DNA of 64,000 bases from Pectobacterium polonicum (GTDB taxonomy: Bacteria; Pseudomonadota; Gammaproteobacteria; Enterobacterales; Enterobacteriaceae): contig NZ_RJTN01000022.1 of assembly GCF_005497185.1 (NCBI RefSeq), positions 1-64,000 of the forward strand, written 5' to 3'. Both the position numbers and the translations under genes were made by a program. Below are positions 35,147 through 44,444 of this stretch, piece by piece (position 1 is the stretch's first letter; every line of letters begins with the position of its first letter). Under the pieces are notes generated by a model. That model was not told the DNA's origin. It saw nothing but the letters and a program-made list of their open reading frames with translations, and did not search any database.

Positions 35147-35176
35147 TATTTATGGCCAGATTTATGGCCATAAATA
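35147..35176. promoter_or_regulatory. 12-bp inverted repeat ahead of flhB, candidate FlhDC operator
   Basis: TATTTATGGCCA (35147-35158) and TGGCCATAAATA (35165-35176) are perfect inverted copies around GATTTA, and a third GGCCATAAA copy occurs at 35252-35260. The AT-rich arms resemble the AAATAGC part of FlhDC boxes (AAATAGC at 35172-35178). As flhB is a class II gene, this is a candidate activator site. Confidence 0.5.
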
Positions 35177-35324
35177 GCTACTCTTGATTTCCCCTTTCCC
35201 TTTCCTTTTCACTATGCGTTAAAGAAGCGTTAGTTTTTCTCGTTGTTCCGGCCATAAAATTTTTCTGTATTTGTCATGCTAGGCAGCAAATTCCTATCCC
35301 GGAAGTCGTAACAGGAACATCGCC

Positions 35325-36476
35325 GTGGCTGAAGATAGCGATCTGGAAAAAACAGAGGCCCCCACTCCCCAAAAGGAGGAGAAGGCGCGAGAAGAAGGCC
35401 AAGTCCCACGTTCTCGAGAGTTGACTTCCGTTTTGATGATGGTCGCAGGATTGGCTATTTTGTGGATGGGAGGCGATGCAATGGCTGGCAGACTGACCAG
35501 AATTGTCGCGCAGTCGCTAAATTTTGATTATGCAACGATTAGCGATGATACCCAAATGCTACGCCATGTTGGTTCATTATTGCACCAAGCTGCATTTGCA
35601 TTGATACCGATTATGCTAGGGGCTGTGTTGGTGGCGTTGTCTGCTCCGATGCTGCTAGGGGGAATATTATTTAGCACTAAGTCATTAAAAGTTGATTTTA
35701 AAAAACTAGATCCTATTTCTGGTTTAAAACGTTTATTTTCTGCTCAGTCATTGGCTGAACTTTTCAAGGCAATATTAAAATCTGTCATGGTTGGGATCAT
35801 TAGTACCTTGTTCCTGATTCATAACTGGCCGAAAATATTGCATTTGGTATCCGAAGCGCCGATTGCAGCGTTAGGTGATGCATTGGAATTGGCCGTAATG
35901 TGTGGCTTTCTCATCATAATGGGCCTTATTCCCATGGTTGCATTTGATGTGTTCTGGCAAGTCTGGAGCCACATCAAGAAATTACGGATGACGAAGCAGG
36001 AAATTCGTGACGAGCATAAGCAGAACGAAGGCGATCCTCATGTTAAAGGTCGTATTCGTCAGCAACAAAGGGCAATTGCCCAACGTAGGATGATGGCGGA
36101 TGTTCCTAAGGCGGATGTAATAGTCACTAACCCGACGCATTATGCGGTAGCATTACGATATGATGATAAAAAAATGAATGCGCCGAAAGTGTTGGCTAAA
36201 GGGGCTGGTGAAATCGCTTTGCGTATTCGTGAACTGGGGACCGAGCATCGCGTTCCTATTTTAGAAGCGCCGCCGTTGGCGCGAGCGTTATTTCGTCATT
36301 CAGAGATCGGAGAGCATATACCTGCTGCGTTGTATGCTGCCGTTGCAGAAGTCTTAGCTTGGGTTTATCAACTGAAACGCTGGAAGCGAGAAGGTGGATT
36401 AATCCCTAGAAAACCGAAACATCTACCAGTGCCTGATGCACTGGATTTTGCTAAAGAGAATACTACTGATGGCTAA
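35325..36476 (+). CDS. flhB: flagellar export switch protein FlhB, GTG start
   Basis: The 383-aa protein has four membrane spans in the N-terminal half and a cytoplasmic domain with the self-cleaving NPTH motif (VIVTNPTHYAVAL, Asn near residue 269). The cut there changes export from hook to filament substrates. The N-terminal tail is charged (DLEKTEAPTPQKEEKAREEG). GTG 35325 starts it: no ATG is available before the conserved tail, and CAGGAACA lies upstream. It overlaps flhA by 8 bp. Confidence 0.97.
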   Translation: MAEDSDLEKTEAPTPQKEEKAREEGQVPRSRELTSVLMMVAGLAILWMGGDAMAGRLTRIVAQSLNFDYATISDDTQMLRHVGSLLHQAAFALIPIMLGAVLVALSAPMLLGGILFSTKSLKVDFKKLDPISGLKRLFSAQSLAELFKAILKSVMVGIISTLFLIHNWPKILHLVSEAPIAALGDALELAVMCGFLIIMGLIPMVAFDVFWQVWSHIKKLRMTKQEIRDEHKQNEGDPHVKGRIRQQQRAIAQRRMMADVPKADVIVTNPTHYAVALRYDDKKMNAPKVLAKGAGEIALRIRELGTEHRVPILEAPPLARALFRHSEIGEHIPAALYAAVAEVLAWVYQLKRWKREGGLIPRKPKHLPVPDALDFAKENTTDG

Positions 36477-38553
36477 TTTGGCCTCTTTGCTTCGTTTACC
36501 GAGTAATATGAAAGGTAGCCAATGGCAAATATTAGCCGGACCTATACTGATCCTGCTGATACTGTCTATGATGGTATTGCCGCTGCCACCATTCATTCTG
36601 GATCTGCTATTTACCTTTAATATCGCACTATCAATCATGGTCTTGCTGGTTGCGATGTTTACGCAACGGACGTTGGAGTTCGCTGCATTCCCTACCATCC
36701 TACTGTTTTCTACATTACTGCGCTTGTCACTTAACGTCGCCTCTACCCGTATTATTTTGCTGGAAGGGCACACGGGGACCGCCGCAGCAGGGAAGGTTGT
36801 CGAAGCATTTGGACACTTCCTTGTAGGTGGGAATTTTGCTATTGGTATTGTGGTATTTATCATTCTCGTTTTAATCAACTTCATGGTTATTACCAAAGGT
36901 GCCGGCCGTATTGCCGAAGTTGGTGCTCGCTTTGTATTGGACGGTATGCCTGGTAAGCAGATGGCGATCGATGCCGATCTTAACGCTGGGATAATTGGTG
37001 AGGAAGAAGCGAAAAAGCGCCGTGCAGAGGTAACACAGGAGTCAGACTTTTATGGTTCTATGGATGGTGCCAGTAAGTTCGTGCGTGGTGATGCTGTCGC
37101 TGGACTGATTATCATGGTCATCAATATTGTTGGCGGATTGATCGTCGGTGTCGTGCAACATGGAATGCCAGTAGGGCAGGCGGCGGAAAGCTATACCTTG
37201 CTTACTATCGGTGACGGGCTGGTTGCTCAGATCCCTGCTCTGATTATTTCTACCGCTGCGGGTGTTATTGTTACTCGTGTGAGTACCGATCAGGATGTTG
37301 GCCAGCAGATGGTCACTCAGTTATTCAATAATCCGCGGGTTATGGTGCTGAGTGCGGCAGTGATTGGGCTTATTGGGCTGGTTCCTGGAATGCCTAATTT
37401 TGTCTTTTTGTTATTCACCGCATCTTTGTTGGGGCTTGCTTGGTGGATGCGCGGGGAACAGACAAAAGAACCCGCTATGCAGCCCATACCTGCATCAATG
37501 GAGAAGCATCAGGTTGTTGAAGCTAGTTGGTCTGATGTACAGCTTGAAGATCCGCTAGGTATGGAAGTGGGCTATCGTTTGATCCCAATGGTTGACGCGC
37601 AGCAAGATGGAGAACTATTGGGAAGAATTCGTAGTATCAGGAAGAAGTTTGCTCAGGAAATGGGATACTTACCTCCAGTGGTTCATATTAGGGATAACCT
37701 GGAGCTCCAACCTGCCAGTTACCGCATATTAATGAAAGGTGTTGAAGTGGGGAGCGGTGAGGCTCATCCTGGTCGGTGGATGGCAATAAATCCAGGGAAT
37801 GCGGTTGGCTCTTTATCTGGAGATATCACACAGGACCCTGCGTTTGGGCTACCAGCAGTCTGGATTGATAATGCTCTGAAAGATCAGGCTCAAGCTCAAG
37901 GGTTCACGGTTGTAGAGGCCAGTACTGTGGTGGCTACACACCTGAACCACTTAATTGCATTACATGCTAGCGAACTGTTTGGTAGACAAGAAGCTCAGCA
38001 ACTGATGGATCGTGTGGCGCAGGAAATGCCAAAACTGACAGAAGATTTTATTCCAGGCGTTGTGACGCTAACCACATTGCACAAAGTTTTGCAAAATCTG
38101 CTCAGCGAGCGGGTTTCGATTAGGGATATGCGAACCATCATGGAGACATTGGCTGAGCATGCGCCTGTGCAACCAGACCCCTATGAATTGACTACAGTTG
38201 TCAGGGTTGCATTAGGACGTGCTATCACTCAGCAGTGGTTCCCGGGAGACAGCGAACTTCAGGTTATTGGGCTGGAAGGTTCATTGGAACGCCTTTTACT
38301 ACAGGCCCTTCAGGGGGGCGGTGGCCTCGAACCGGGGCTTGCCGATCGCCTACTCGAGCAGGCGAGACAGGCACTACAACGACAGGAAATGTTAGGTGCT
38401 CCACCTGTGCTGCTTGTGAACCATGCTTTGCGTGCTTTACTTGCCCGATTCTTGCATCGTAGTCTGCCAAACATGGCTGTACTTTCTAATTTGGAAATTA
38501 GCGATCATCGCCAAATCCGCATGACATCAGTTATAGGGGAAGCTCAACAATGA
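36469..38553 (+). CDS. flhA: flagellar export gate protein FlhA
   Basis: The 694-aa export-gate component has eight N-terminal membrane spans and a large cytoplasmic substrate/chaperone-docking domain. The FHIPEP-family signature region is visible as RLSLNVASTRIILL, then FVIGIVVF-like and AEVGARFVLDGMPGKQMAID, with RRAEVTQESDFYGSMDGASK. ATG 36469 (MANLASLL) overlaps the flhB end; the longer frame from 36436 lies inside flhB. Length equals E. coli FlhA (692). FlhE follows with a 4-bp overlap. Confidence 0.97.
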   Translation: MANLASLLRLPSNMKGSQWQILAGPILILLILSMMVLPLPPFILDLLFTFNIALSIMVLLVAMFTQRTLEFAAFPTILLFSTLLRLSLNVASTRIILLEGHTGTAAAGKVVEAFGHFLVGGNFAIGIVVFIILVLINFMVITKGAGRIAEVGARFVLDGMPGKQMAIDADLNAGIIGEEEAKKRRAEVTQESDFYGSMDGASKFVRGDAVAGLIIMVINIVGGLIVGVVQHGMPVGQAAESYTLLTIGDGLVAQIPALIISTAAGVIVTRVSTDQDVGQQMVTQLFNNPRVMVLSAAVIGLIGLVPGMPNFVFLLFTASLLGLAWWMRGEQTKEPAMQPIPASMEKHQVVEASWSDVQLEDPLGMEVGYRLIPMVDAQQDGELLGRIRSIRKKFAQEMGYLPPVVHIRDNLELQPASYRILMKGVEVGSGEAHPGRWMAINPGNAVGSLSGDITQDPAFGLPAVWIDNALKDQAQAQGFTVVEASTVVATHLNHLIALHASELFGRQEAQQLMDRVAQEMPKLTEDFIPGVVTLTTLHKVLQNLLSERVSIRDMRTIMETLAEHAPVQPDPYELTTVVRVALGRAITQQWFPGDSELQVIGLEGSLERLLLQALQGGGGLEPGLADRLLEQARQALQRQEMLGAPPVLLVNHALRALLARFLHRSLPNMAVLSNLEISDHRQIRMTSVIGEAQQ

Positions 38554-38969
38554 GAAAGCTGATTCGTTCTCTAGTCGCTGTAGTGATGGTTTTTCCGCTT
38601 TGCGCTATCGCAACGCCGGGTAGTTGGAATGGAAGTCAGCCTGGGGTAAAACTTGATTACCGTGGTGAAATGATTACGACATCGGCCTTTGTCCCTAACA
38701 CCATGGTTAAGCCGAATGAAACCATTACGACAATATACTGGCGATATGTGATTGATTCAGTGATACCTACGGGGCTGGTCGTTAAGCTTTGTTCGGAATC
38801 ACCGCAGCGTTGTGTTGACTTAAATGGAAGCGGTGACGGGCAAACTCAGGCATTTGATGGATTAGCGGCCAATAATGAGTTTCGTTTTGTATACTACATT
38901 GAAGGAAAAGGGCGCATTAAGCAGACGTTCATCGTCCGTACGATCGATATCGCGGTCAACTATAAATAG
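38550..38969 (+). CDS. flhE: flagellar periplasmic protein FlhE
   Basis: The 139-aa protein has a signal peptide (LIRSLVAVVMVFPLCAIA, cut before TPGSW) and a small beta-rich mature domain with a pair of cysteines (VKLCSESPQRC). The family motif GSWNGSQPGVKLDYRGEM is clear. FlhE is restricted to enterobacteria, where it lies after flhA and affects proton leakage through the export gate and swarming. ATG 38550 overlaps the flhA stop by 4 bp. A shared terminator lies between it and the converging flgN gene. Confidence 0.93.
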   Translation: MRKLIRSLVAVVMVFPLCAIATPGSWNGSQPGVKLDYRGEMITTSAFVPNTMVKPNETITTIYWRYVIDSVIPTGLVVKLCSESPQRCVDLNGSGDGQTQAFDGLAANNEFRFVYYIEGKGRIKQTFIVRTIDIAVNYK

Positions 38970-39003
38970 TGGTTTTAAGTAAGAAGCTGTATTGGACAAT
39001 GAG

Positions 39004-39029
39004 AAGTCTCTGCTGAAACGCAGAGACTT
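39004..39029. terminator. bidirectional terminator between flhE and flgN
   Basis: AAGTCTCTGC and GCAGAGACTT form a perfect 10-bp stem with a 6-nt loop between convergent genes; its right end touches the flgN stop codon. Confidence 0.75.
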
Positions 39030-39466
39030 TAGAATGTGATTTTCCTGCCGCCCACGATAACACCTTTCGACTGACCATCAGGACCATACAGTCCTTGACC
39101 ATGGCGAGGCTTCAATATATTGATGGCTTCATTGGTATAGGCAATATGGCGGTTAAGCAGAAGGCCATTATGCTTATTCTGATCATTTAAACGTCTGGTT
39201 AATTCCTGCACTTGCTGCCAGTAATCAGATAGCTTTTCAACACCGTCATAAGGTGCCTGTAACTTAAGTGTCGATTCTGTTGCATGGCGTCGAACTTCCA
39301 AATGCTGCATAGTCGCCAGCAAGGAAGTCTTCTTCTCTGTTACCTGTTGCAGAGCAATGCTATTAATATGTCCAGCGCAAAGTAACGTTTGCTCTTCAGA
39401 CATGACTACATCAAGTTCACGTAGGTTGTTGAGCAGTTGCTCCAGGATCGATTGTAGATTTTCCAT
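39029..39466 (-). CDS. flgN: flagellar chaperone FlgN
   Basis: The 145-aa helical protein matches FlgN, the export chaperone for the hook-filament junction proteins FlgK and FlgL. It begins MENLQSILEQLLNNLRELDV and has EEQTLLCAGHINSIALQQVT and a C-terminal region with LLNRHIAYTNEAINILKP. It lies 5 bp after flgM and forms the flgMN unit. Length is close to E. coli (138). It likely shares the sigma-28 promoter in front of flgM. Confidence 0.93.
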   Translation of the reverse strand: MENLQSILEQLLNNLRELDVVMSEEQTLLCAGHINSIALQQVTEKKTSLLATMQHLEVRRHATESTLKLQAPYDGVEKLSDYWQQVQELTRRLNDQNKHNGLLLNRHIAYTNEAINILKPRHGQGLYGPDGQSKGVIVGGRKITF

Positions 39467-39471
39467 ACGTG

Positions 39472-39768
39472 TTAATTACCTGCTAAAAAATCCCGCGTTT
39501 CTTTAAGTAGCGCATCAGCAATTCTTCCGGTATCAATTTTAAGTGAGCCATCACGAATTGCCTGTTTCAAGGTTTCAACGCGAGCCATGTCTATATCCTG
39601 CGTACCAGGCTGCATCAATTTTGCCTGCGCATCGCTCAGCTTTACCTGTGTTGCGCTGACTTCAGACTGAGTTTCAGCTTGTTTACGCTTGGTTTTAACG
39701 ATATCGCCAGATTCGCGTTGTTGCACTTGACTGACCGGCTTCAGTGATTGTGTGCGATCAATACTCAT
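39472..39768 (-). CDS. flgM: anti-sigma-28 factor FlgM
   Basis: The 98-aa protein has the enterobacterial FlgM pattern: [20 protein letters not shown], a disordered Gln/Lys-rich middle, and a helical sigma-binding C-terminus ([20 protein letters not shown], then LLKETRDFL). It holds FliA (sigma-28) inactive until hook completion, after which it is secreted. The start ATG 39768 is preceded by AGAGGGATG. A strong sigma-28 promoter lies upstream between flgA and flgM, giving feedback. Confidence 0.97.
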   Translation of the reverse strand: MSIDRTQSLKPVSQVQQRESGDIVKTKRKQAETQSEVSATQVKLSDAQAKLMQPGTQDIDMARVETLKQAIRDGSLKIDTGRIADALLKETRDFLAGN

Positions 39769-39877
39769 AATACATCCCTCTGATTTGAGGATAAATAGTT
39801 AGTCACCAACGTGTTACGAAATGTTCATCACATTGGCATTCAATTTTAAAACGTCGTCAGCAATGACTCTGTAACTA

Positions 39878-39904
39878 TCATCGGCAAACATGAGCAAATC
39901 TTTA
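39878..39904 (-). promoter_or_regulatory. sigma-28 promoter of flgMN
   Basis: On the minus strand TAAAGATT, 11 bp (TGCTCATGTTT), GCCGATGA. This differs from the consensus by one base in each box except for the seventh -10 position, and stands 110 bp before the flgM ATG. FlgM is known to be made from a class III promoter in Salmonella. Confidence 0.85.
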
Positions 39905-39909
39905 ATTAA

Positions 39910-40578
39910 TTACTGCGAGATCAGAATAATCCCATCTTCGTTCGTAATGCCGCTGATTATTTGTCCATTTGCCGTTCTGACCCTAACTGTCTGTCCGGCA
40001 GCCGCGTTGTTCATGGCCTTCCCTTCGCCATTAATCGTGAAACCGTCACCTTGGGCAATAACTTGTACCGACTGGCCTGCCTTTACCACCCAAGCGCGTC
40101 TGATCATGGAAGCAGTAATAACCTGACCGGGTGTTAGATCGCGTAAAAGAACCGCACCCTGCGCGCCTTGTAACGTCAGTATAGGGCGCAGTGGTAATAA
40201 ATCGAGCCTGCCTTTTGTCAAACCAATATCTTTTTCCGTCAGCGTTGTCCCACGATTTATAGGTCGCGAACTGGTGACATAATTCCCTGTCACCTGAACT
40301 TCGGTTTGAATGAAGCGACGCTGCTGCTCACAACGCACGGACAGGCTCACATTTCCCCACATTTTTGTATTTCCGGGCTGCGTGATTTGGGGCGCTTCAC
40401 ACTGTGGCCATTGCGATTCTGGCGATTTTATCAGAACGTTGACGGTATTGGTGCTTCCCTGAAAGCGCGAGGCAAAAAATTGATTGATCTGTGCCGGAAG
40501 GTTGCTCGCATTGATTGGGGCACACAAGATGAAAAAACAGGGCGTTGCCAGGCAGAGATAATAATATATTGTTTTCAT
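39910..40578 (-). CDS. flgA: P-ring assembly chaperone FlgA
   Basis: The 222-aa periplasmic protein has a signal peptide (IYYYLCLATPCFFILCAPINA) and a SAF domain in its C-terminal half: SSRPINRGTTLTEKDIGL, RDLTPGQVITASMIRR, VKAGQSVQVIAQGDGFTING and GEGKAMNNAAAGQTVRVRT. It guards FlgI monomers during P-ring assembly around the rod. It is transcribed away from flgB, with which it shares a 164-bp promoter region holding a FlhDC-like box. A 141-bp gap with the flgM promoter follows. Confidence 0.95.
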   Translation of the reverse strand: MKTIYYYLCLATPCFFILCAPINASNLPAQINQFFASRFQGSTNTVNVLIKSPESQWPQCEAPQITQPGNTKMWGNVSLSVRCEQQRRFIQTEVQVTGNYVTSSRPINRGTTLTEKDIGLTKGRLDLLPLRPILTLQGAQGAVLLRDLTPGQVITASMIRRAWVVKAGQSVQVIAQGDGFTINGEGKAMNNAAAGQTVRVRTANGQIISGITNEDGIILISQ

Positions 40579-40642
40579 TCCAGTTCAGCTCTCCTGATTC
40601 CGATCGTGTCGTGCATAAGTGTAACGATGTCAGCATAAGGTT

Positions 40643-40658
40643 AAGGCAATAAATAGCG
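40643..40658 (+). promoter_or_regulatory. FlhDC-like box between flgA and flgB
   Basis: AAGGCAATAAATAGCG fits the FlhDC half-site pattern AAYGS-N3-AAATARCG at nearly every position, and a degenerate second half GCCTATTC lies 11 bp further on. It lies midway between divergent class II genes flgA and flgB, where E. coli and Salmonella also have FlhDC sites. Confidence 0.65.
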
Positions 40659-40742
40659 CTGCATTTGGTGCCTATTCGTTCGATGGCATAGCCATAATGA
40701 GAATTATCCTACCCACTCCAAATTCTAACTTGCGGAGGGAGC

Positions 40743-41159
40743 ATGCTTGATAAATTAAACGCCTCATTGCGGTTTCAGCAGGAAGCGTTGAACTTGCGTG
40801 CCCAGCGGCAGGAAATTCTGGCCGCGAATATTGCTAATGCGGATACACCTGGCTATCAGGCCAGAGATATAGATTTTGCCAGCCAGCTCAGTAAAACGAT
40901 GGAGCAAGGGCGGGTGAATGGTACGGGTATCGCGCTGAAAACTACATCTGTACGGCATATACCGGCACAGAATTTTCAGCCGCCGGAACTTGATTTGCTC
41001 TATCGTGTACCCGATCAGCCAGCATTAGACGGTAATACGGTCGATATGGATCGGGAACGCACTAATTTTGCCGATAATAGCCTGAAATATCAAACCAGCC
41101 TGACCGTTCTGGGTGGACAGATTAAAGGCATGATGTCGGTCTTGCAATCAGGTTCATGA
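40743..41159 (+). CDS. flgB: proximal rod protein FlgB
   Basis: The 138-aa rod protein has the flagellar basal-body rod signature ([20 protein letters not shown]) and a C-terminal helix ([20 protein letters not shown]). It forms the first ring of the proximal rod next to FliE and the MS ring. GCGGAGGGA precedes the ATG. It opens the flgBCDEFGHIJ operon, driven in this layout by the FlhDC-type box upstream. Confidence 0.97.
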   Translation: MLDKLNASLRFQQEALNLRAQRQEILAANIANADTPGYQARDIDFASQLSKTMEQGRVNGTGIALKTTSVRHIPAQNFQPPELDLLYRVPDQPALDGNTVDMDRERTNFADNSLKYQTSLTVLGGQIKGMMSVLQSGS

Positions 41160-41187
41160 TCGTAGCGCGATGGGAAGGTAAAGATTC

Positions 41188-41592
41188 ATGTCGTTATTAA
41201 ATATATTCGAAATTTCGGGCTCAGCACTTTCAGCGCAATCACAGCGTCTGAATGTGAGTGCCAGTAATCTGGCGAACGCAGACAGCGTAACGGGTCCAGA
41301 TGGCGAACCTTATCGCGCCAAGCAGGTTGTATTCGAAGTGAATGCGGCTCCGGGTCAGTCAACTGGCGGCGTGCGCGTTGCTAATGTAATCGAAGACCCA
41401 TCACCGGCTCGTCTGGTTTATGAACCGGGCAACCCGTTGGCTGATGGACAGGGATACGTTCGCATGCCGAATGTTGACCCAGTGGCAGAAATGGTAAACA
41501 CCATTTCTGCATCGCGTAGTTATCAGGCAAACGTCGAAGTCTTGAATACGACAAAATCGATGATGCTGAAGACATTAACGATCGGGCAATAA
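41188..41592 (+). CDS. flgC: proximal rod protein FlgC
   Basis: The 134-aa rod protein follows flgB by 28 bp. It has [24 protein letters not shown] at the N-terminus (rod signature), and [20 protein letters not shown] with [15 protein letters not shown] at the C-terminus, where the coiled-coil D0 helices pair. It builds the proximal rod with FlgB and FlgF. Start and stop agree with E. coli FlgC, which has exactly the same length. Confidence 0.97.
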   Translation: MSLLNIFEISGSALSAQSQRLNVSASNLANADSVTGPDGEPYRAKQVVFEVNAAPGQSTGGVRVANVIEDPSPARLVYEPGNPLADGQGYVRMPNVDPVAEMVNTISASRSYQANVEVLNTTKSMMLKTLTIGQ

Positions 41593-41607
41593 TCGGGAGA
41601 CAAGATA

Positions 41608-42291
41608 ATGTCTATCACAACTAATGATACTTCCTCGGCAACGAGAACACAGAATACATCCAATACGTCTGTGTCGTCGTCGATAGATAAGAACAGCGCT
41701 GCCGACCTTCAGAATCAGTTTTTGACACTTCTGGTTGCGCAGTTGAAGAATCAGGACCCGACAAATCCGATGAGCAACGATCAGCTTGTAAGCCAGCTTG
41801 CTCAGCTCAATACGGTCAGCGGTATTGAGAAATTGAACACTACACTCGGTTCTATCTCCGGTCAGATCAATAACAATCAATCCATGCAAGCAACAACGCT
41901 GATTGGCCGCAGTGTCATGGTTCCTGGCAAGAGTATTCTTGTTGGTAAAGAAACCAGCACTCCTTTTGGTGTGGAATTGGAGAAAGCGGCAGAGGTTGTT
42001 ACTGTCACTATTAGTAACGAGCAAGGTAGCGTCGTCCGTACTGTTGAGTTGGGGACGCTTTCTGCTGGGGTTCACTCATTCAACTGGGATAGTAAGCTTT
42101 CTGATGGTTCTGTTGCGCCTGATGGTGCTTATACCTTCACGGTTGCTGCCAGCACCGGTGGTGCGCAACAGGTTGTTCAGCCATTGAGCTATGCGGTTGT
42201 GAATAGTGTTGTTCGCGGCGATAGCGGTGCATTGCTGGATTTAGGGCTGCGCGGCAAAGCCACCATGGACGATGTCAGGCAAATTCTGTAA
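41608..42291 (+). CDS. flgD: hook scaffolding (cap) protein FlgD
   Basis: The 227-aa protein caps the growing hook and is lost when the hook ends. The N-terminal export part is Ser/Thr-rich and carries SAADLQNQFLTLLVAQLKNQDP, followed by SNDQLVSQLAQLNTVSGIEK. The C-terminal Ig-like/tudor domain has GRSVMVPGKSILV and DGSVAPDGAYTFTV. It follows flgC by 15 bp, with a 74-bp gap before flgE holding only AT-rich sequence and the flgE ribosome-binding site. Confidence 0.96.
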   Translation: MSITTNDTSSATRTQNTSNTSVSSSIDKNSAADLQNQFLTLLVAQLKNQDPTNPMSNDQLVSQLAQLNTVSGIEKLNTTLGSISGQINNNQSMQATTLIGRSVMVPGKSILVGKETSTPFGVELEKAAEVVTVTISNEQGSVVRTVELGTLSAGVHSFNWDSKLSDGSVAPDGAYTFTVAASTGGAQQVVQPLSYAVVNSVVRGDSGALLDLGLRGKATMDDVRQIL

Positions 42292-42365
42292 CGGCATAAA
42301 TTTCATAGTATTCCAGTGGTACCCACAATCTGGAATATGATTAATTAATTTATCTGGAGAGCAAC

Positions 42366-43640
42366 ATGAGTTTTTCTCAGGCAATCAGTGGCATAAATGC
42401 AGCATCTCAGAACCTGGATGTTATTGGTAATAACATTGCTAACTCAGCAACAGTAGGTTTCAAATCTAGCAATGTAACATTTGGTGATATGTTTGCAGGA
42501 TCACAAGTCGGTATGGGTGTGCAGGTTGCAGCCGTACTGCAGGATTTCTCTAATGGCACGATCACTTCGTCTTCTCGAGACCTGGATGTTGCGATCAGTA
42601 ACGGTGCTGGCTTTTACCGCATGCAAGATACCAATGGTGCCACTTATTATAGCCGCAATGGTCAGTTTATGCTGAATGGGCGTAATATCGTTAATGCTCA
42701 AGGTATGCAATTGACGGGTTACCCAGCTATCGGAGCTCCGCCGGTTATTCAAACGGGGGGCGACCCACAGCCACTGACTATTCCTGATGGTGATATGTTT
42801 GCGAGTGCGACGACGGCTGCATCTCTGATTGCCAGCTTGAAATCATCTGACGCTGTACCAGCCAAGCCTTGGGTTGCCGCAAATCCTACAGCTACACCTC
42901 CGGTATTAAGCACAGAGGGGCAAGAAGGTACCTTTAACAATTCAACATCGTTGACGACTTATGACAGTCAGGGAAATAAGCACAATTTTACGCTGTACTT
43001 CGTTAAGGTTAGCGATAATAACTGGAAAACCTATGCACGAGATGCTTCAGCGGCATCCCCTAAATATCAAGATGTTGGCACGCTAACTTTTGGTGCTAAT
43101 GGTGCATTACTTTCCCAGAATCCGTCCCCTGATGCCACTACTGGCGTAACGCCTGGAGCCCTTACTGTCGATCTCGCGGGGACTAATGGTGCGGCGCAGG
43201 GTACGTTCACACTCGATTTCACTGGTAGCGTGCAGCAAAACACAGACTATAGCTATAAAAGCCCCGTTCAGAATGGCTACGCGCCAGGTGCTCTGACAGG
43301 ATTTGCTATCCAGGGGGATGGTACCATTGAGGGTAGCTACAACAATGGTCAGAAACAAGCATTAGGACAAATTGTATTAGCGGGCTTTGCTAACCCTGGT
43401 GGTTTAGTGCCTAATGGGGATAACGTCTGGTCTGAAACAATAAGTTCTGGTCAGGCGGTTGTCGGTACTGCGGGTTCCGGAAATTTAGGACGGCTCATCG
43501 GTAAATCGACGGAAGCGTCAAACGTTGATATGGGGCAAGAATTGGTCAATATGATCGTTGCGCAACGTAATTACCAATCAAACGCGCAGACGATTAAAAC
43601 GCAGGATTCTATTCTGCAAACGTTAGTTAGCATGCGTTAA
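42366..43640 (+). CDS. flgE: hook protein FlgE
   Basis: The 424-aa hook subunit starts SFSQAISGINAASQNLDVIG, with the rod/hook signature NNIANSATVGFKSSNVTFGD. The variable outer domains occupy the middle, and the C-terminus has the coiled-coil VDMGQELVNMIVAQRNYQSN. Length is close to E. coli FlgE (402) with slightly larger outer domains. It polymerises under the FlgD cap to about 55 nm, limited by FliK. GGAGAGCAAC precedes the ATG. Confidence 0.97.
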   Translation: MSFSQAISGINAASQNLDVIGNNIANSATVGFKSSNVTFGDMFAGSQVGMGVQVAAVLQDFSNGTITSSSRDLDVAISNGAGFYRMQDTNGATYYSRNGQFMLNGRNIVNAQGMQLTGYPAIGAPPVIQTGGDPQPLTIPDGDMFASATTAASLIASLKSSDAVPAKPWVAANPTATPPVLSTEGQEGTFNNSTSLTTYDSQGNKHNFTLYFVKVSDNNWKTYARDASAASPKYQDVGTLTFGANGALLSQNPSPDATTGVTPGALTVDLAGTNGAAQGTFTLDFTGSVQQNTDYSYKSPVQNGYAPGALTGFAIQGDGTIEGSYNNGQKQALGQIVLAGFANPGGLVPNGDNVWSETISSGQAVVGTAGSGNLGRLIGKSTEASNVDMGQELVNMIVAQRNYQSNAQTIKTQDSILQTLVSMR

Positions 43641-43661
43641 TTATCCTAACGGGGACATTGC

Positions 43662-44417
43662 ATGGATCACGCGATTTATACGGCAATGGGTGGCGCGAGC
43701 CAGTCATTGGAAAAGCAGGCGATTACTGCGAACAACTTGGCTAATGCCTCAACGCCGGGTTTCCGTGCACAGCTCTCAGCTTTGCGTGCCGTGCCGGTAA
43801 ATGGGTTGACCCTGCCCACCCGAACGCTGGTTGTCGCTTCAACGCCTGGCGCTGATATGACCGAAGGCGTGATGAATTATACTGGTCGTGCAATGGATGT
43901 CGCTTTACCGAAAGAAAGTTGGCTGGCAGTACAAACGGCTAATGGCGGTGAGGCGTACACCCGTAATGGTAATATGGAAATCAGTGCTGATGGGCAGTTG
44001 ACTATTCAGGGACGTGTGGTGATGGGGGATGGGGGACCGATTGACATCCCTCCTCAAGCCCAAATCAGTATTTCTCCTGATGGTACGATTTCTGCACTGA
44101 ATGCGGGTGACCCGCCGAATACTATTGCCCAGCTAGGTCGTCTGAAGCTTGTTAAGGCTACTGGGCAGGAAGTGGAGCGATCCGATGATGGATTATTCCG
44201 CTTGACGCAACAGGCTCAGCAACAACGTGGTAATGTGCTGCAAAACGATCCCACCGTGCGTATCATGCCGGGTGTAATTGAAGGCAGTAATGTGAACACG
44301 GTCGATACGATGGTCGATATGATTGCCAATGCTCGTCGCTTTGAAATGCAGATGAAAATCATTAGCAGCGTTGACGATAATGCACAACGTGCTAATCAGA
44401 TATTAGCAATGGGTTAA
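43662..44417 (+). CDS. flgF: proximal rod protein FlgF
   Basis: The 251-aa rod protein has the N-terminal rod signature AITANNLANASTPGFRAQLS and the C-terminal VNTVDTMVDMIANARRFEMQ. The middle carries NGNMEISADGQLTIQGR, typical of FlgF/FlgG-type domains. It belongs to the proximal rod, between FlgC and FlgG. It lies between flgE and flgG with gaps of 21 and 27 bp. Confidence 0.97.
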   Translation: MDHAIYTAMGGASQSLEKQAITANNLANASTPGFRAQLSALRAVPVNGLTLPTRTLVVASTPGADMTEGVMNYTGRAMDVALPKESWLAVQTANGGEAYTRNGNMEISADGQLTIQGRVVMGDGGPIDIPPQAQISISPDGTISALNAGDPPNTIAQLGRLKLVKATGQEVERSDDGLFRLTQQAQQQRGNVLQNDPTVRIMPGVIEGSNVNTVDTMVDMIANARRFEMQMKIISSVDDNAQRANQILAMG

Positions 44418-44444
44418 GCGCCGAGTGCGCACAGGAGTGAATAA

